This document shows positions 63,917 through 64,000 of a stretch of DNA of 64,000 nucleotides, piece after piece. Each line of letters begins with the position of its first letter. Position 1 is the stretch's first letter. This DNA comes from Phyllobacterium trifolii (GTDB lineage Bacteria; Pseudomonadota; Alphaproteobacteria; Rhizobiales; Rhizobiaceae). The notes under the pieces are model-generated. The model searched no databases. It was given only the letters and a program-made list of their open reading frames with translations, and was not told where the DNA came from. A program made the translations under genes and the position numbers. The DNA lies in NCBI RefSeq assembly GCF_014192095.1, contig NZ_JACHXN010000028.1:1-64000 (forward strand). Reading direction: 5' to 3'.

Positions 63917-64000
63917 TTAGCGTATTCGTATCGGGCGCACAGGAGCGTGGCACATAAGGTGCGTCCGGCTCACAGAAGGGTTCTTGCGCTGTTTGGTCAT
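63917..64000 (-). CDS. Possible small or truncated gene at the window edge
   Basis: A minus-strand frame of 27 codons (MTKQRKNPSVSRTHLM...) starts at the edge ATG 63998-64000 and ends at TAA 63917-63919. It could be a complete small basic gene or the end of one extending beyond the window. It resembles in character the small basic gene that precedes tnsA at 50375. Confidence 0.25.
   Translation of the reverse strand: MTKQRKNPSVSRTHLMCHAPVRPIRIR

Overview
The window looks like an accessory stretch of a rhizobial replicon (Rhizobium/Agrobacterium type), probably a repABC plasmid or chromid. The reasons are fairly high GC, dense transport and catabolic operons, two copies of the rhizobial-plasmid DUF1612/HTH_13 (RHE_PE00001-type) protein, a rhizobial dyad repeat, and two perfect 16-bp palindromes (20741-20756, 20800-20815) that match the parS consensus of repABC plasmids. 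No rRNA, tRNA, CRISPR array or replication gene is visible.

Region 1 (1-1.4 kb) is the tail of a short-chain dehydrogenase followed by decayed sequence with a DUF3883 fragment and an IS5-family transposase tail. Region 2 (1.6-13.9 kb) is a catabolic cluster. It has a class II aldolase, an allantoinase-like polysaccharide deacetylase, an SDR oxidoreductase, a GlxA-type AraC regulator, a hydantoinase/dihydropyrimidinase, a complete Dpp/Opp-type ABC importer with fused ATPases, and a ThDP enzyme. Uptake and opening of a cyclic amide or ureide is the most natural reading. An intact IS6-family element (13933-14741) has cut off the gene heading this operon and also the 5' end of a P-loop ATPase on its other side. 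Region 3 (16.7-20.7 kb) holds a decayed and an intact DUF1612/HTH_13 gene, an L,D-transpeptidase and the parS pair.

Region 4 (21-31.4 kb) has an AraC-type protein, then a GpdQ/CpdA-like phosphodiesterase, a LacI repressor and a four-gene ABC importer in one operon with a candidate operator at its head, and a second, divergent importer of the iron/aminoethylphosphonate class. Region 5 (31.7-36.7 kb) is an RND efflux pair and a hemolysin-III protein. Region 6 (36.7-44.3 kb) is a sugar-type ABC importer with an SMP-30 lactonase, a GntR repressor and a divergent Ldh2-family dehydrogenase.

Region 7 (44.4-51 kb) is the core of a Tn7-like transposon: TnsA-like nuclease, TnsB/TniA transposase, TnsC/TniB ATPase and TniQ in one operon, with small genes and a possible leader peptide at its head. 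Region 8 (51-64 kb) is a patchwork of small unknown genes and toxin-antitoxin or defence-like genes. It contains a zinc-ribbon HEPN protein, an AbiGi-like protein, an orphan PIN toxin with a perfect palindrome, an intact MNT antitoxin next to a frameshifted HEPN partner, a frameshifted phosphatase and a Phd-like antitoxin. At the right edge is a three-gene module of a TnsA-fold protein, a small unknown protein and a soluble AAA+/M41 protease-like protein. That module and the Tn7-like operon are the best candidates for something undescribed.
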